DNA of 8,432 nucleotides from Microcoleaceae cyanobacterium UBA11344 (GCA_003483675.1 DMYK01000069.1:11445-19876), one strand, 5' to 3'; shown: positions 1 to 6,281, counted from the stretch's first letter. The notes: generated by a model from the letters alone, not told the origin. Numbers and translations are program-made.

Positions 1-1529
1 TAACACCTGCGACGGCAACTGTCAAGCGCGACAATAATCAGGAAGTAACGGTGCGCGTCGAAGAGATTCAAGTAGGAGAAATTCTGACAATTCGTCCCGG
101 ACAAAAGGTGGCTTTGGATGGTATAGTTGTATCGGGAAATTCTGCGATCGACCAATCGCCAATTACGGGGGAATCTATCCCGGAAGATAAGGAAAAGGGC
201 GATCGAGTTTTTGCGGGAACTTTGAATCAAACTGGCTTTTTGGAAGTTCAAGTCACCCACGCTGCGAATGATACGACGGTTGCTAAAATTGTTCACTTAG
301 TCGAATCAGCACAATCCAGTCGCGCCCCGACTCAGCAGTGGGTGGATAAGTTTGCAGAGATTTACACTCCGATCGTAATTTTGAGCGCAATTGCGCTCAC
401 TTTAATTCCGCCCTTAATTTTTGCCCAGCCGTTCAATGTTTGGTTTTACCGATCGCTGGTAATGTTAGTCATAGCCTGTCCTTGCGCTTTGGTAATTTCT
501 ACTCCGGTTTCTATTGTCAGCGCCACTGGTGCAGCCACCAGTCAAGGCATTTTGTTCAAGGGCGGAAATGGGCTAGAAACTGCTGGAAAACTCCAGAGTA
601 TTGCTTTTGATAAAACCGGAACTTTGACTCAAGGAAAACCTACGGTAAAAAAGGTGTACGATCTGGGAGAATTGAGCGCAAGTGTGGTATTGTTGATTGC
701 AGCTTGTTTGGAAAGGCGATCGGAACATCCTTTAGCTAAGGCAATTGTTGCCCAAGCTGAAACCCAGGGAATTGAGTTAGAAACTCCTGAAAGTTTTACG
801 GCTTATCCAGGTAAAGGGATTAGCGGAAAATTTGGCAACAACCTTTATTTTGCGGGCAATCGGCGGTTATTTGCAGACCAAAATATTGCTCTTTCAGCAT
901 CAACATTATCTCTTTTAGATGACATAGAAAAGTTAGGACAAACTCCTGTTTTGGTAGGATGCGATCGCGGTTTATTGGGCATCATTGCTTTGGCTGACGG
1001 CTTGCGGCTAGAAGCTGGGGAGGCGGTACATTTGCTCAAACAGATGGGGCTGAAGCGACTGGTAATGCTCACGGGCGATCGAACTTTTGTGGCGGCACAG
1101 ATAGCTGAACAACTCAACCTATCTGAGTATAAAGCAGAACTGCTACCATTCGACAAACTGCAAGAGATTCAACAATTACGCAGTTTTGGGGCTGTAGGGA
1201 TGGTAGGCGATGGCATAAACGATGCCCCAGCTTTAGCAGCCGCCGATATCAGCTTTGCAGTTGGCGGCATTGATATCGCACTAGAAACCGCCGATGTGGT
1301 GCTAGTTGGTAGCGACTTGAGAAAACTCGCCTATGCAGTTGATTTGAGCCGCCGCACTGTATCTGTAATTCGGCAGAATGTGATTTTTTCCTTAGTCACA
1401 AAAGTGCTGTTTTTGTTATTGGGAACTTTTGGATTTATAGGGTTAGCAGTTGCAGTTATTGCAGATACGGGAACTTCATTAATTGTGACAGCAAATGGAA
1501 TGCGAATGTTTCGATCGAAGTTTAATTAG
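1..1529 (+). CDS. P1B-type heavy-metal-translocating ATPase, 5'-truncated (probably Zn/Cd/Pb exporter)
   Basis: Integral membrane pump that couples ATP hydrolysis to transition-metal export. The frame is open from the window edge through a GTG at 51, and the residues before that GTG continue the actuator domain, so the true start lies outside the window. Counting the GTG as residue 1, the actuator loop TGES is at 39-42, the metal-binding membrane motif CPC at 143-145, the phosphorylation site DKTGT at 187-191, the HP dipeptide of the nucleotide domain at 226-227 and the hinge GDGINDAP at 386-393. The last two helices carry Lys451 (NVIFSLVTK) and Asp472 (IADTGTS). They are 21 residues apart, like Lys693 and Asp714 of E. 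coli ZntA, which points to the Zn2+/Cd2+/Pb2+ subclass rather than the copper subclass. The N-terminal metal-binding domain and first helices are missing. The gene converges on the kinase gene. Family is certain; the metal is inferred. Confidence 0.95.
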   Translation, partial: TPATATVKRDNNQEVTVRVEEIQVGEILTIRPGQKVALDGIVVSGNSAIDQSPITGESIPEDKEKGDRVFAGTLNQTGFLEVQVTHAANDTTVAKIVHLVESAQSSRAPTQQWVDKFAEIYTPIVILSAIALTLIPPLIFAQPFNVWFYRSLVMLVIACPCALVISTPVSIVSATGAATSQGILFKGGNGLETAGKLQSIAFDKTGTLTQGKPTVKKVYDLGELSASVVLLIAACLERRSEHPLAKAIVAQAETQGIELETPESFTAYPGKGISGKFGNNLYFAGNRRLFADQNIALSASTLSLLDDIEKLGQTPVLVGCDRGLLGIIALADGLRLEAGEAVHLLKQMGLKRLVMLTGDRTFVAAQIAEQLNLSEYKAELLPFDKLQEIQQLRSFGAVGMVGDGINDAPALAAADISFAVGGIDIALETADVVLVGSDLRKLAYAVDLSRRTVSVIRQNVIFSLVTKVLFLLLGTFGFIGLAVAVIADTGTSLIVTANGMRMFRSKFN

Positions 1530-1540
1530 TAGTACGACTT

Positions 1541-1642
1541 GTTTCTAACGCACCTAACAATTAAACCAGTGAAATTGTTCTATATGTAGGGTGCGTCAGT
1601 CAAGATATTTAACACTACTCAAACAGTTTGTTTCTGACGCAC
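1541..1642. repeat. Degenerate inverted-repeat element with GTGCGTCAG arms
   Basis: This gap between two convergent genes carries three related arms. GTGCGTCAG (1591-1599) pairs perfectly with CTGACGCAC (1634-1642). It can also pair 9/10 with CTAACGCACC (1545-1554), an arrangement that encloses a second stem, AACAATT (1556-1562) with AATTGTT (1573-1579). The outer arms are direct copies, GTTTCTAACGCAC (1541) and GTTTCTGACGCAC (1630). Elements with GTGCGTCAG/CTGACGCAC ends are dispersed in cyanobacterial genomes, and I read this as a decayed or composite copy. It may help separate the two convergent transcripts, but no T-run makes it a clear terminator. Confidence 0.65.
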
Positions 1643-1723
1643 ATTAGGATTGGTCTAACGAATCGAGCGGACACCCTCTAATTGACAACTCCCAAAATAT
1701 AGATGCACTAACTGATATTAAAT

Positions 1724-3712
1724 TCATGAAGCTGTCTTAACTCCGCCAGAAACAAGCGCCTTCTCTGAAGAGGGTTTTACTGGCAAATAAATGGCAAACT
1801 CTGCTCCCTTACCTATTACCGAATTCACTTCTATTTTACCCTGATGCTGAGCAATAATTTGGTAAGAAATCGACAGCCCTAAACCAGTCCCTTTACCCAC
1901 AGGTTTAGTAGTAAAAAATGGATCGAATAGCCTATTAATCACATCAGGATCGATTCCAGTACCGTTATCTCTAATTTTCACCACCACTTGATTTACTCCT
2001 ACTATTTCTGTAGAAATTTTAATTTGCTTAATTGGCTGATTGGTCTTACTCAACAGTGCATCAGCAGCATTGGCTGTGATATTCATAAATACCTGGTTTA
2101 ATTGCGATGGATAGCATTCTACCAAAGGCAATTTTCCATAATTTTTAATCACAGTAATCCCTGTTTTGATTTGGCTGTTTAAAATTAACAGTGTGCTGTC
2201 AATTCCTTCGTGGATATCGACGGGTTTCATTTCAGCTTCATCTAACCTAGAGAAGTTCCGCAGCGACAAAACAATTTGCTTAATTCGCTCGGTTCCCATT
2301 TTCATGGAAGATAGTAACTTCGATAAATCTTCTGCTAAAAAGTAGAGTTCAATTTCTTCTATGCAGTCTTGAATCGGGGCGCTTGCATTCGGATATTCCT
2401 GCTGGTAAAGTGCTACAAGTCTGAGCAAATCTGTGGTGTATTGATTGGCGTGACAGAGGTTGCCATAAATAAAGTTAACTGGGTTGTTAATTTCGTGAGC
2501 GATACCAGCCATCATCAGTCCCAAACCGGACATTTTTTCGGCTTGAATTAGTTGGGATTGAGTATTTTTTAAATCATGAAGCGTTTGTTTCAGTTGGTGC
2601 AACTGTAGGTTGAGTGTACGATCGCGCTTTTCGACTTGTTCTATCATCAAGTTGAAAGCTTCCGCAAGTTGACCTACTTCATAGCCGGAAGGAATGGGTA
2701 CTTTACCAGAAAAGTATTCATTGTTTGCCATCCAGTTGACGTTTTGAGTTAAGTCAAGAATTGGTTTTCCTATGATTCTGCTCACTACAGCACCAACAAT
2801 CGTGGCTAGAATTACTCCTCCCCAAAAGAAACTATCTAGCCGTTGAGATAAAGTTAATTGCGTTTGCTGCGCTGTCGCCATTGGGTTAAACACGGCTAGG
2901 GTTATGCTGTCGCCTATTTCAGGCATCTCTACCGTTTGCATTATGTAAGACAGGCGCTCAAAATCGATTTTAGTAGTCGATTTTTTGGGCGTTGGTGCTG
3001 ACCAAGCTTTAGAGCGAAGTTCAGGAAAATTAGTAGCAATTAATTCTCCTGATTGAAAGATAGCGAAGTAGTTTTGATTGTTAGTATCAATGTTAATTTG
3101 CTGCAATTGTTCGTCTGTTACTAAGTAACCGACGAGTACAGCGCCCATTATAGTATTATTGTTTCTAATCGGTGCAAATCCCACTAGCAGTGCTTGCGGT
3201 TTGCCGTCAATGCTGACAAAATTTGATTTTTCTAACCCTTTGAGTGCTGAATTTATCGCTGCGCTATCGATCGAGTTCTTGCCTGTGAGCCATTGTTCTC
3301 GCAATTCTACTACTATGTCGCCCCGCGCGTCTACTACCTTGACTAAATCCAATTTAAAAGTGGTTTGTAGAGATAATATATCTTGGCGCAAGATGTCTGT
3401 GTCTTTTTTTTCTATAGCACGAATAACTTCTGGTTCTTCTGATAACAATTTGGCTTGCATTGTCAATTGGCTCGATCGACTTTTGAAGTCTCGCACGGCT
3501 AAAACTGCTTGGTTTTCAACTTGATCGCGCACTCCTTTTTCGAGAGTGTTGGCAAATCCGATTTTGACTGTGTGTATCACTAACAACAACATACTGACGG
3601 ATACACCTAAAAACGGTACGATAATTTTGACGCTCAGCGGTAGTCGAAAGTACGCCGGGCTCTTGGCTGAGCTGTTTTTGCGATCGATCGCAGGTTTGAT
3701 ATTTTTTACCAT
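1724..3712 (-). CDS. Membrane-bound sensor histidine kinase (Cache-like sensor, HAMP, HisKA, HATPase)
   Basis: Two-component sensor kinase of 662 aa. A helix at about 30-49 and another at about 296-314 enclose some 240 extracytoplasmic residues. That size and pattern (VDARGDIVVEL at 127-137, a second strand set near 176-199) suit a double-Cache sensor. HAMP follows (about 312-365), then a coiled coil (about 360-395). The HisKA site is AGIAHEINNP with His406 as phospho-acceptor. The ATP-binding domain shows the N box (NITANAADAL, 544-553), G1 (DNGTGI, 582-587), the F box (DPFFTTK, 597-603) and G2 (GKGTGLGLS, 606-614), so it looks catalytically complete. There is no receiver domain and no response regulator in the window, so it is an orphan and the ligand is unknown. 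The ATG at 3712 precedes the first helix by about 30 residues; no clear Shine-Dalgarno is seen. HEINNPVNFIYGN-type kinases are common in cyanobacteria. Confidence 0.95.
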   Translation of the reverse strand: MVKNIKPAIDRKNSSAKSPAYFRLPLSVKIIVPFLGVSVSMLLLVIHTVKIGFANTLEKGVRDQVENQAVLAVRDFKSRSSQLTMQAKLLSEEPEVIRAIEKKDTDILRQDILSLQTTFKLDLVKVVDARGDIVVELREQWLTGKNSIDSAAINSALKGLEKSNFVSIDGKPQALLVGFAPIRNNNTIMGAVLVGYLVTDEQLQQINIDTNNQNYFAIFQSGELIATNFPELRSKAWSAPTPKKSTTKIDFERLSYIMQTVEMPEIGDSITLAVFNPMATAQQTQLTLSQRLDSFFWGGVILATIVGAVVSRIIGKPILDLTQNVNWMANNEYFSGKVPIPSGYEVGQLAEAFNLMIEQVEKRDRTLNLQLHQLKQTLHDLKNTQSQLIQAEKMSGLGLMMAGIAHEINNPVNFIYGNLCHANQYTTDLLRLVALYQQEYPNASAPIQDCIEEIELYFLAEDLSKLLSSMKMGTERIKQIVLSLRNFSRLDEAEMKPVDIHEGIDSTLLILNSQIKTGITVIKNYGKLPLVECYPSQLNQVFMNITANAADALLSKTNQPIKQIKISTEIVGVNQVVVKIRDNGTGIDPDVINRLFDPFFTTKPVGKGTGLGLSISYQIIAQHQGKIEVNSVIGKGAEFAIYLPVKPSSEKALVSGGVKTAS

Positions 3713-3907
3713 AACTTATTACCAATGAGAGTCATTAATTTATGATAGTACATTGAAGATGCATTGTGCTTGCTGGGAAGCGCTAGTGCCTGTAATACTT
3801 GATACAAAAAGACTTGAAGCCGTAATAAATTTTCCCAAGCCGCCAAGTAGATTACTTTAAGTCTCCAAAATTTTTACTAATTGTTATCAATAGTTGCGAT
3901 ATAGAAT
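3713..3907. other. Intergenic region upstream of the sensor kinase
   Basis: About 195 bp between the kinase start and the hydrolase stop, with no coding sequence I can support. On the minus strand TATCAT (3742-3747) is one base from a consensus -10 and lies 30 bp upstream of the kinase ATG, but no good -35 is visible. An imperfect inverted repeat (AGACTTGAAG at 3810-3819 and CTTTAAGTCT at 3855-3864, 9/10) has a 35-nt spacer and no obvious role. Confidence 0.4.
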
Positions 3908-4645
3908 CTAGAACTTCAAGTCAAAAATCAGTTGCCGGCTGTGTAGAGATAGCCAAAAATTAAGTATTTCTTCCCCGACTTGTTCTGGATAGAAGTGATG
4001 GAAAAAATGTCTACCGTCTTTACATTCCCAAAGTCGATCGCCTTTTTTAAGCAACTTAAGCCAGCGACGCATGACAACAGGAGATGCAACAAAATCTGTT
4101 TTGCTGCTGCATATTAACAAAGGTACTTCTACAGGTTCATCGGAGAAATTGATCGTACTAAATAACGAGTGAGGCGAAGGCGAAAGTGCTAAATCCTCTT
4201 CAAAATATGAGAGAACTTTTCGATTTACATACTGATTTTGTTCTCCCAACATATCACCAACCATTTGATTTAAAACTTGTTGGCGATTCCAGGGAAAAGC
4301 CGCAAGATATTTATAGTAATGAGCTTGCCAATTAATAGCAGATGGCAAGCCCACAGCTAAGAGCCCCAAAGAGCTTACTTTGTGAGGATAGCGACGCGCA
4401 TACATTAAACCAATTAGTCCGCTGGTACTGTGACCGATTAGATGAATTGGGCGATCGCGAAATTTTAAATAGTGATGCAGTAGCTCAACAGCGACATCTA
4501 AGGAACAACCTTCGTCTTCCGTTTGTTCGTATTCCCATATTTGGATTGGTACTGACTGATTTAAGTAGTTAAGGAGAGAGCGATCGAATAATTGCAAACT
4601 CGGACTGGCACTTAGCCACAGCACATCATCTGAAGTAGATCTCAT
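3908..4645 (-). CDS. Alpha/beta hydrolase, cyanobacterial family of unknown substrate
   Basis: A 245-aa soluble protein with an alpha/beta-hydrolase fold. The nucleophile elbow is LIGHSTSG (69-76) with Ser73 as probable nucleophile; the usual second glycine of GxSxG is replaced by serine. Asp184 (SKTDFVAS) and His213 (KDGRHFF) are in the right order and spacing for the rest of the triad, though His216/217 are alternatives. The stretch before the elbow (SLDVAVELLHHYL) and the N-terminal DVLWLSASPSL match what I recall of a cyanobacterial family close to epoxide-hydrolase/haloperoxidase-type enzymes. No signal peptide is visible. The ATG at 4645 is chosen because DVLWLSASPSL lies directly behind it; no Shine-Dalgarno is visible. 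It is separated from isiB by 221 bp of repeats, so it probably has its own promoter. Fold is secure; substrate and pathway cannot be told. Confidence 0.88.
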   Translation of the reverse strand: MRSTSDDVLWLSASPSLQLFDRSLLNYLNQSVPIQIWEYEQTEDEGCSLDVAVELLHHYLKFRDRPIHLIGHSTSGLIGLMYARRYPHKVSSLGLLAVGLPSAINWQAHYYKYLAAFPWNRQQVLNQMVGDMLGEQNQYVNRKVLSYFEEDLALSPSPHSLFSTINFSDEPVEVPLLICSSKTDFVASPVVMRRWLKLLKKGDRLWECKDGRHFFHHFYPEQVGEEILNFWLSLHSRQLIFDLKF

Positions 4646-4660
4646 TAATTTAAATAAGGA

Positions 4661-4780
4661 AGAAGTTCGGCAACGGATTGTGTAACGGATTTAACGGATT
4701 TAACGGATTTAAGGGATGGATGTTGAGGCAGAAGTTCGGCAACGGATTGTGTAACGGATTTAACGGATGGATGTTGAGGA
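4661..4780. repeat. Tandem duplication with embedded 9-bp TTAACGGAT array
   Basis: Two adjacent copies of one unit: 4661-4729 (69 bp) and 4730-4780 (51 bp). Both begin AGAAGTTCGGCAACGGATTG and end GGATGGATGTTGAGG. The 18-bp difference is two extra 9-bp units: copy 1 has GTAACGGAT, TTAACGGAT, TTAACGGAT and TTAAGGGAT, while copy 2 has only the first two types. The array lies just upstream of the hydrolase start on its 5' side. This pattern is what replication slippage gives, and copy number probably varies between strains. Confidence 0.85.
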
Positions 4781-4796
4781 AGAAGGAAGAAGGACA

Positions 4797-4845
4797 CTTC
4801 GAATACGCTCAGTGTACCACTCGTTGCTCCTGAGCGTAGTCGAAG
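4797..4845. repeat. Dispersed hairpin repeat (CTGAGCGTAGTCGAAG arm), possible isiB 3' hairpin
   Basis: CTTCGAATACGCTCAG (4797-4812) and CTGAGCGTAGTCGAAG (4830-4845) are complementary at 15 of 16 positions around a 17-nt loop. Arms of this sequence recur at 6051 and 6200, so this is a dispersed repeat. It starts 21 bp beyond the isiB stop codon and could protect or end that transcript, but no U-run follows on the minus strand, so a terminator role is only possible. Confidence 0.7.
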
Positions 4846-4866
4846 GGTCGAAGGGAAGAAGTAATT

Positions 4867-5379
4867 CTAGATCCCAAATTCTTTCTTGAGTTGAGACACC
4901 CAAGATTTGACCCGCGCTTCTGTCATCTCAGATTGGTTGTCTTCATCGATCGCAAGACCCAAAAATTTGCCATTAACTACAGCCTTAGATTCATTAAAAT
5001 CATAGCCTTCTACCGGCCAATAACCAACTGTTTTGCCCCCCTGTCCCGAAATTTTATCCGCTAAAATTCCCATTGCATCCATAAAGTTATCCGGGTAGCC
5101 CTCTTGGTCGCCAGTTCCCAAATAGGCTATCTTTTTTCCACTAAAATCAATATTGTCAAGTTCCGAAAAAAAGCCTTCCCAGTCACTTTGGAGTTCGCCG
5201 ATGTTCCAGGTTGGACAGGCGATAATCAGACATTCGTATTCATCAAAATCATCATTTTCAGCGCTACCGATGTCGTGCAAAGTCACGATATCACCGCCAA
5301 ATTCATCCCGAATCATGTCAGCTACAGACTCAGTTTTACCAGTTGTAGTTCCGTAGAATAGCCCAATTGATTTCGACAT
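4867..5379 (-). CDS. isiB: Long-chain flavodoxin IsiB
   Basis: Flavodoxin, a soluble FMN electron carrier that takes the place of ferredoxin between photosystem I and FNR when iron is scarce. At 170 aa it has the length of the long-chain class. The phosphate-binding loop is GTTTGKTE (10-17). The isoalloxazine-stacking residues are Trp58 in PTWNIGELQSDWEG and Tyr95 in GTGDQEGYPDNF, equivalent to Trp57 and Tyr94 of Anabaena flavodoxin. The long-chain insertion falls around 119-139, and the GLAIDEDNQ stretch follows. ATG at 5379 is preceded by GGAG (5385-5388) at 5 nt. It is the last gene of a three-gene operon; the stop of the upstream zinc-ribbon gene is 2 nt before this ATG, so translation is probably coupled. 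Fur control is usual for isiB, and a Fur-like site lies upstream of the operon. isiA is not adjacent here. Confidence 0.97.
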   Translation of the reverse strand: MSKSIGLFYGTTTGKTESVADMIRDEFGGDIVTLHDIGSAENDDFDEYECLIIACPTWNIGELQSDWEGFFSELDNIDFSGKKIAYLGTGDQEGYPDNFMDAMGILADKISGQGGKTVGYWPVEGYDFNESKAVVNGKFLGLAIDEDNQSEMTEARVKSWVSQLKKEFGI

Positions 5380-5381
5380 TG

Positions 5382-5537
5382 TTACTCCAAAGGTGAAAGT
5401 TGACAGGGTTTGAGATTTATTTTTTTTGAGTCAGGATTTGGCATTTCCTGCCTGCAATTCAGACAAAAACAGTAGACGCGGTTGTGGCGAACCTGAGAAA
5501 TCAGGGAATCAAGACAGCAAGGACACTGTTTTTTCAT
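5382..5537 (-). CDS. Small zinc-ribbon protein, 51 aa, coupled to isiB
   Basis: Short open frame from ATG at 5537 to TAA at 5382-5384. The protein begins MKKQCPCCLDSL and contains YCFCLNCRQEMP. Cys5-x2-Cys8 and Cys25-x2-Cys28 form a classic four-cysteine zinc ribbon with 16 residues between the knuckles; Cys7 and Cys23 are extra cysteines. The C-terminal 20 residues are polar and probably disordered. It fits exactly between the cupin stop (4 nt upstream) and the isiB start (2 nt downstream), which argues strongly that it is translated. No Shine-Dalgarno of its own is clear, so coupling to the cupin gene is likely. I recall similar short CPCC...CxxC...QEMP proteins in cyanobacteria but no assigned function. 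It could be a redox or metal sensor, an assembly factor, or a nucleic-acid-binding protein; none is shown. Confidence 0.82.
   Translation of the reverse strand: MKKQCPCCLDSLISQVRHNRVYCFCLNCRQEMPNPDSKKINLKPCQLSPLE
5385..5388 (-). promoter_or_regulatory. isiB Shine-Dalgarno embedded in the upstream gene
   Basis: GGAG on the minus strand, 5 nt before the isiB ATG. The same bases are the final sense codons (TTG GAG) of the 51-aa zinc-ribbon gene, followed at once by its TAA. Ribosomes finishing the small gene would end on the isiB initiation site. Confidence 0.8.
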
Positions 5538-5541
5538 CCGC

Positions 5542-5871
5542 TTAAAATTGAAAATTCATTAACCAAGCTGACTCGCTCATATCGGGGTCTGCTTCGCAGT
5601 TAATGAGTAAAAGATTCAGCGTCGTTTCTGCTTTTAGGGTGCGCGGAATGCCGGCGGGTATAAACACAAATACTCCCGGTTGTAAAGTAACTGTTCGATC
5701 GCCCACAGCGAGATTTCCCAGCCCTTCTAAGACGGCTATAGTCACATCTTGAGAATGATCGAGGTCTGGTATTTCTGAATTTTTACCCAAACTCATCAGT
5801 TTTTGGCTGTACGGCGGTTGTGTGTCGCAGGTGCGATCGGCTGACGCGGACATTGCTGCTGTTGCTGTCAC
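5542..5871 (-). CDS. Small single-domain cupin lacking canonical metal ligands
   Basis: A 109-aa protein with one cupin barrel at about 36-95: VTIAVLEGLGNLAVG (43-57) is the first strand set and TLQPGVFVFIPAGIPRTL (62-79) the second. In canonical cupins motif 1 gives HxH...E and motif 2 gives PxGxxH. Here motif 2 reads PAGIPR, with arginine in place of histidine, and motif 1 keeps only His39 and Glu49. A standard metal centre is therefore unlikely, and a sugar-, ligand- or regulator-type role is possible. The GTG start at 5871 is favoured over the ATG at 5853 because GGAGGT (5880-5885) stands 8 nt before it; the first 20 residues (Ala/Thr/Ser-rich) are not part of the barrel. It is the first gene of the operon with the zinc-ribbon gene and isiB. 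Function unknown. Confidence 0.85.
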   Translation of the reverse strand: MTATAAMSASADRTCDTQPPYSQKLMSLGKNSEIPDLDHSQDVTIAVLEGLGNLAVGDRTVTLQPGVFVFIPAGIPRTLKAETTLNLLLINCEADPDMSESAWLMNFQF

Positions 5872-5879
5872 GGTGATTG

Positions 5880-5885
5880 ACCTCC
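5880..5885 (-). promoter_or_regulatory. Strong Shine-Dalgarno selecting a GTG start for the cupin
   Basis: GGAGGT on the minus strand with an 8-nt spacer to GTG (5869-5871). The in-frame ATG six codons later lacks any comparable site, so GTG is the probable start. Confidence 0.8.
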
Positions 5886-5912
5886 AGGTACTGTTAACTT
5901 TTGGGAGTTATT

Positions 5913-5931
5913 GCGATTAATAATCAATAAG
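5913..5931. promoter_or_regulatory. Candidate Fur box upstream of the cupin-zinc ribbon-isiB operon
   Basis: The 19-mer GCGATTAATAATCAATAAG matches the classic Fur consensus GATAATGATAATCATTATC at 12 of 19 positions by direct alignment, with ATAATCA conserved in the core. It lies 42-60 bp upstream of the cupin GTG, where a repressor could block transcription. On the minus strand TTGACA (5954-5959) could be a -35, but the segment 17 bp beyond it is a poor -10, so the promoter itself is not resolved. A/T-rich chance matches are common, hence low confidence. Confidence 0.4.
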
Positions 5932-5963
5932 CTACCACGTAATCTGGATAAATTGTCAAAACC

Positions 5964-5983
5964 GTAACATTAAGTTTTGTTAC
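5964..5983. promoter_or_regulatory. Perfect palindrome GTAACA-N8-TGTTAC
   Basis: Two 6-bp arms (5964-5969 and 5978-5983) separated by 8 bp, about 95 bp upstream of the cupin start. The form fits a dimeric helix-turn-helix regulator site. TACAAT at 5981-5986 (+ strand) overlaps the right arm and resembles a -10, but no gene lies downstream on that strand. The regulator is unknown. Confidence 0.35.
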
Positions 5984-6009
5984 AATAAGCTATGTATCTG
6001 GGTTTACAA

Positions 6010-6073
6010 GCAGTCGCCAAGGCTATCTGGACACTTCGACGGAGTTTATCCTGAGCGTGGTCGAAGGGCTCAG
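6010..6073. repeat. Partial copy of the dispersed repeats found at 6165-6281
   Basis: GCAGTCGCCAAGGC (6010-6023) repeats the left arm of the element at 6165-6281 exactly. It is followed by CTTCGAC (6034-6040) paired with GTCGAAG (6060-6066), and by CTGAGC (6051-6056) paired with GCTCAG (6068-6073). The arm CTGAGCGTGGTCGAAGG is one base from the repeat arm at 4830. I read it as a truncated or rearranged element. Confidence 0.65.
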
Positions 6074-6164
6074 TGACCGTGTATAGTCTTGGTGGGTGGT
6101 AATTTTGGGTGAAGAAATTACGATGGGCGATCGCACCGCAGAATACTTGCTAATAATTTTCAGT

Positions 6165-6281
6165 TATAGCAGTCGCCAAGGCGCTTTGGTTATCGTTCCC
6201 TGAGCGGAGTCGAAGGGCTGGAGCAACGCAGTCGAAGGGTTTAATGGCCATAAGGCCTGAACAGCCTTGGCGGTTGCTATA
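6165..6281. mobile_element. 117-bp MITE-like element with 18-bp inverted ends
   Basis: Left end TATAGCAGTCGCCAAGGC (6165-6182) and right end GCCTTGGCGGTTGCTATA (6264-6281) are inverted copies with two mismatches. There is no coding capacity. The interior holds another repeat family: GTCGAAGGG occurs at 6209 and 6231 behind CTGAGCGGA at 6200, and GGCCATAAGGCC sits at 6246-6257. This suggests either nested insertion or one composite element. Clear target-site duplications are not visible, so movement by transposition is inferred from structure only. Confidence 0.65.

Noticed and set aside
961..968. HIP1 octamer GCGATCGC as a regulatory site
   Set aside because: HIP1 is spread through many cyanobacterial genomes, including inside genes as here; useful for placing the organism, not as a local site.
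845..1156. 103-aa open frame on the minus strand within the ATPase gene
   Set aside because: It lies fully opposite the conserved P-type ATPase catalytic domain and is rich in Ser/Ala/Pro as expected of an antisense shadow.
3810..3864. Imperfect inverted repeat AGACTTGAAG / CTTTAAGTCT
   Set aside because: 10-bp arms with a mismatch and a 35-nt spacer are weak, and the position suggests no terminator or operator.
5964..5983. NtcA site (GTA-N8-TAC)
   Set aside because: The GTA and TAC ends are 14 nt apart, not 8, so it does not fit the NtcA consensus.
5993..6055. 20-codon frame MYLGLQAV on the plus strand
   Set aside because: It runs into repeat sequence, has no ribosome site and no recognisable product.
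6145..6246. About 33-codon minus-strand frame starting with ATG inside the 117-bp element
   Set aside because: Almost all of it is repeat sequence; no coding signal.
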